Under the pieces are notes generated by a model. That model saw nothing but the letters and a program-made list of their open reading frames with translations, was not told the origin of the DNA and made no database searches. A stretch of DNA of 59,780 nucleotides. Origin: Gemmatimonadales bacterium (GTDB lineage Bacteria > Gemmatimonadota > Gemmatimonadetes > Gemmatimonadales > GWC2-71-9). Each line of letters begins with the position of its first letter. Position 1 is the first letter of the stretch. Shown here piece after piece: positions 59,666 to 59,780 of this stretch. The position numbers and the translations under genes are program-made. The stretch spans positions 1 through 59,780 of the forward strand of contig DATAOI010000071.1 in the NCBI GenBank assembly GCA_036265815.1, written 5' to 3'.

Positions 59666-59780
59666 AGACCAGTCCCCACGGGGGTGGAAGGGGGCGGAAC
59701 TGGAGCGGATCGTTGGAACGGGGGGAGGGGTGGCAGGAATCTGGTGGCGGAAACGGGGGAAGGCAAGCCGGGGGGCGGTA
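59666..59780. other. Upstream region at right edge
   Basis: 115 bp before the metzincin-like gene. G-rich on the plus strand with no convincing ribosome site (GGGGACT) or promoter hexamers. No gene is seen before the edge. Confidence 0.3.

Overview
The window is high-GC bacterial chromosome, densely coding on both strands, with no rRNA, tRNA, CRISPR array, prophage or intact insertion sequence that I can see. A TonB-dependent receptor with a carboxypeptidase-regulatory-like plug extension, many lipoproteins, several small outer-membrane beta-barrels, a Ser/Thr kinase fused to a FlgO-like domain and TPRs, a PP2C phosphatase and exported peptidases point to a Gram-negative, diderm soil-type lineage. 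The overall gene style suggests Gemmatimonadota. That is an inference from gene content, not a phylogenetic test.

Left region (1-11.3 kb, minus strand): a sugar locus. An EIIA-HPr-EI fusion, a PtsG-like EIIBC and a lipoprotein GH37 trehalase are joined by 4-bp start/stop overlaps. They are followed by a TonB-dependent receptor and an exported GH65 enzyme that runs off the left edge. The layout fits uptake or hydrolysis of trehalose or a related alpha-glucoside outside the cytoplasm, followed by phosphorylating import of glucose. deoC lies divergently. Next (12-16 kb) come an ABM-fold protein behind a strong promoter and a terminator-bearing, pseudoknot-capable leader, an outer-membrane barrel, a TPR lipoprotein and a HAD phosphatase.

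Middle (16-33.7 kb): a giant cyclic beta-1,2-glucan synthase (NdvB type) whose start is disrupted or non-canonical, a two-domain cupredoxin-like lipoprotein, an exported MsrA-MsrB pair, DoxX, a GH15 enzyme, a CPA1 antiporter, an MHS-type MFS symporter and an orphan exported protein.

Right (33.7-59.8 kb): a DUF892 ferritin-like protein, a ParS/RES toxin-antitoxin pair, an M13 peptidase, an SLT transglycosylase, an ATP-dependent DNA ligase abutting a truncated Rossmann-fold remnant, beta-barrel and lipoprotein genes, a histone-H1-like basic protein, an alpha/beta hydrolase, a membrane pseudokinase convergent with a PP2C phosphatase, a CocE-type hydrolase, an active kinase-TPR protein, an FAD monooxygenase coupled to a DacB-type peptidase, and a large metzincin-like lipoprotein. 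Two intergenic cassettes of inverted 9-10-nt G-rich tandem units (about 42.75 kb and 48.05 kb) are the most distinctive repeats.

The best candidates for something undescribed are the structured leader at 12.5 kb, the pseudokinase, the EIIBC with a second, altered EIIB domain, and the inverted tandem-unit cassettes. Every function given here is read from motifs; no database search was run.
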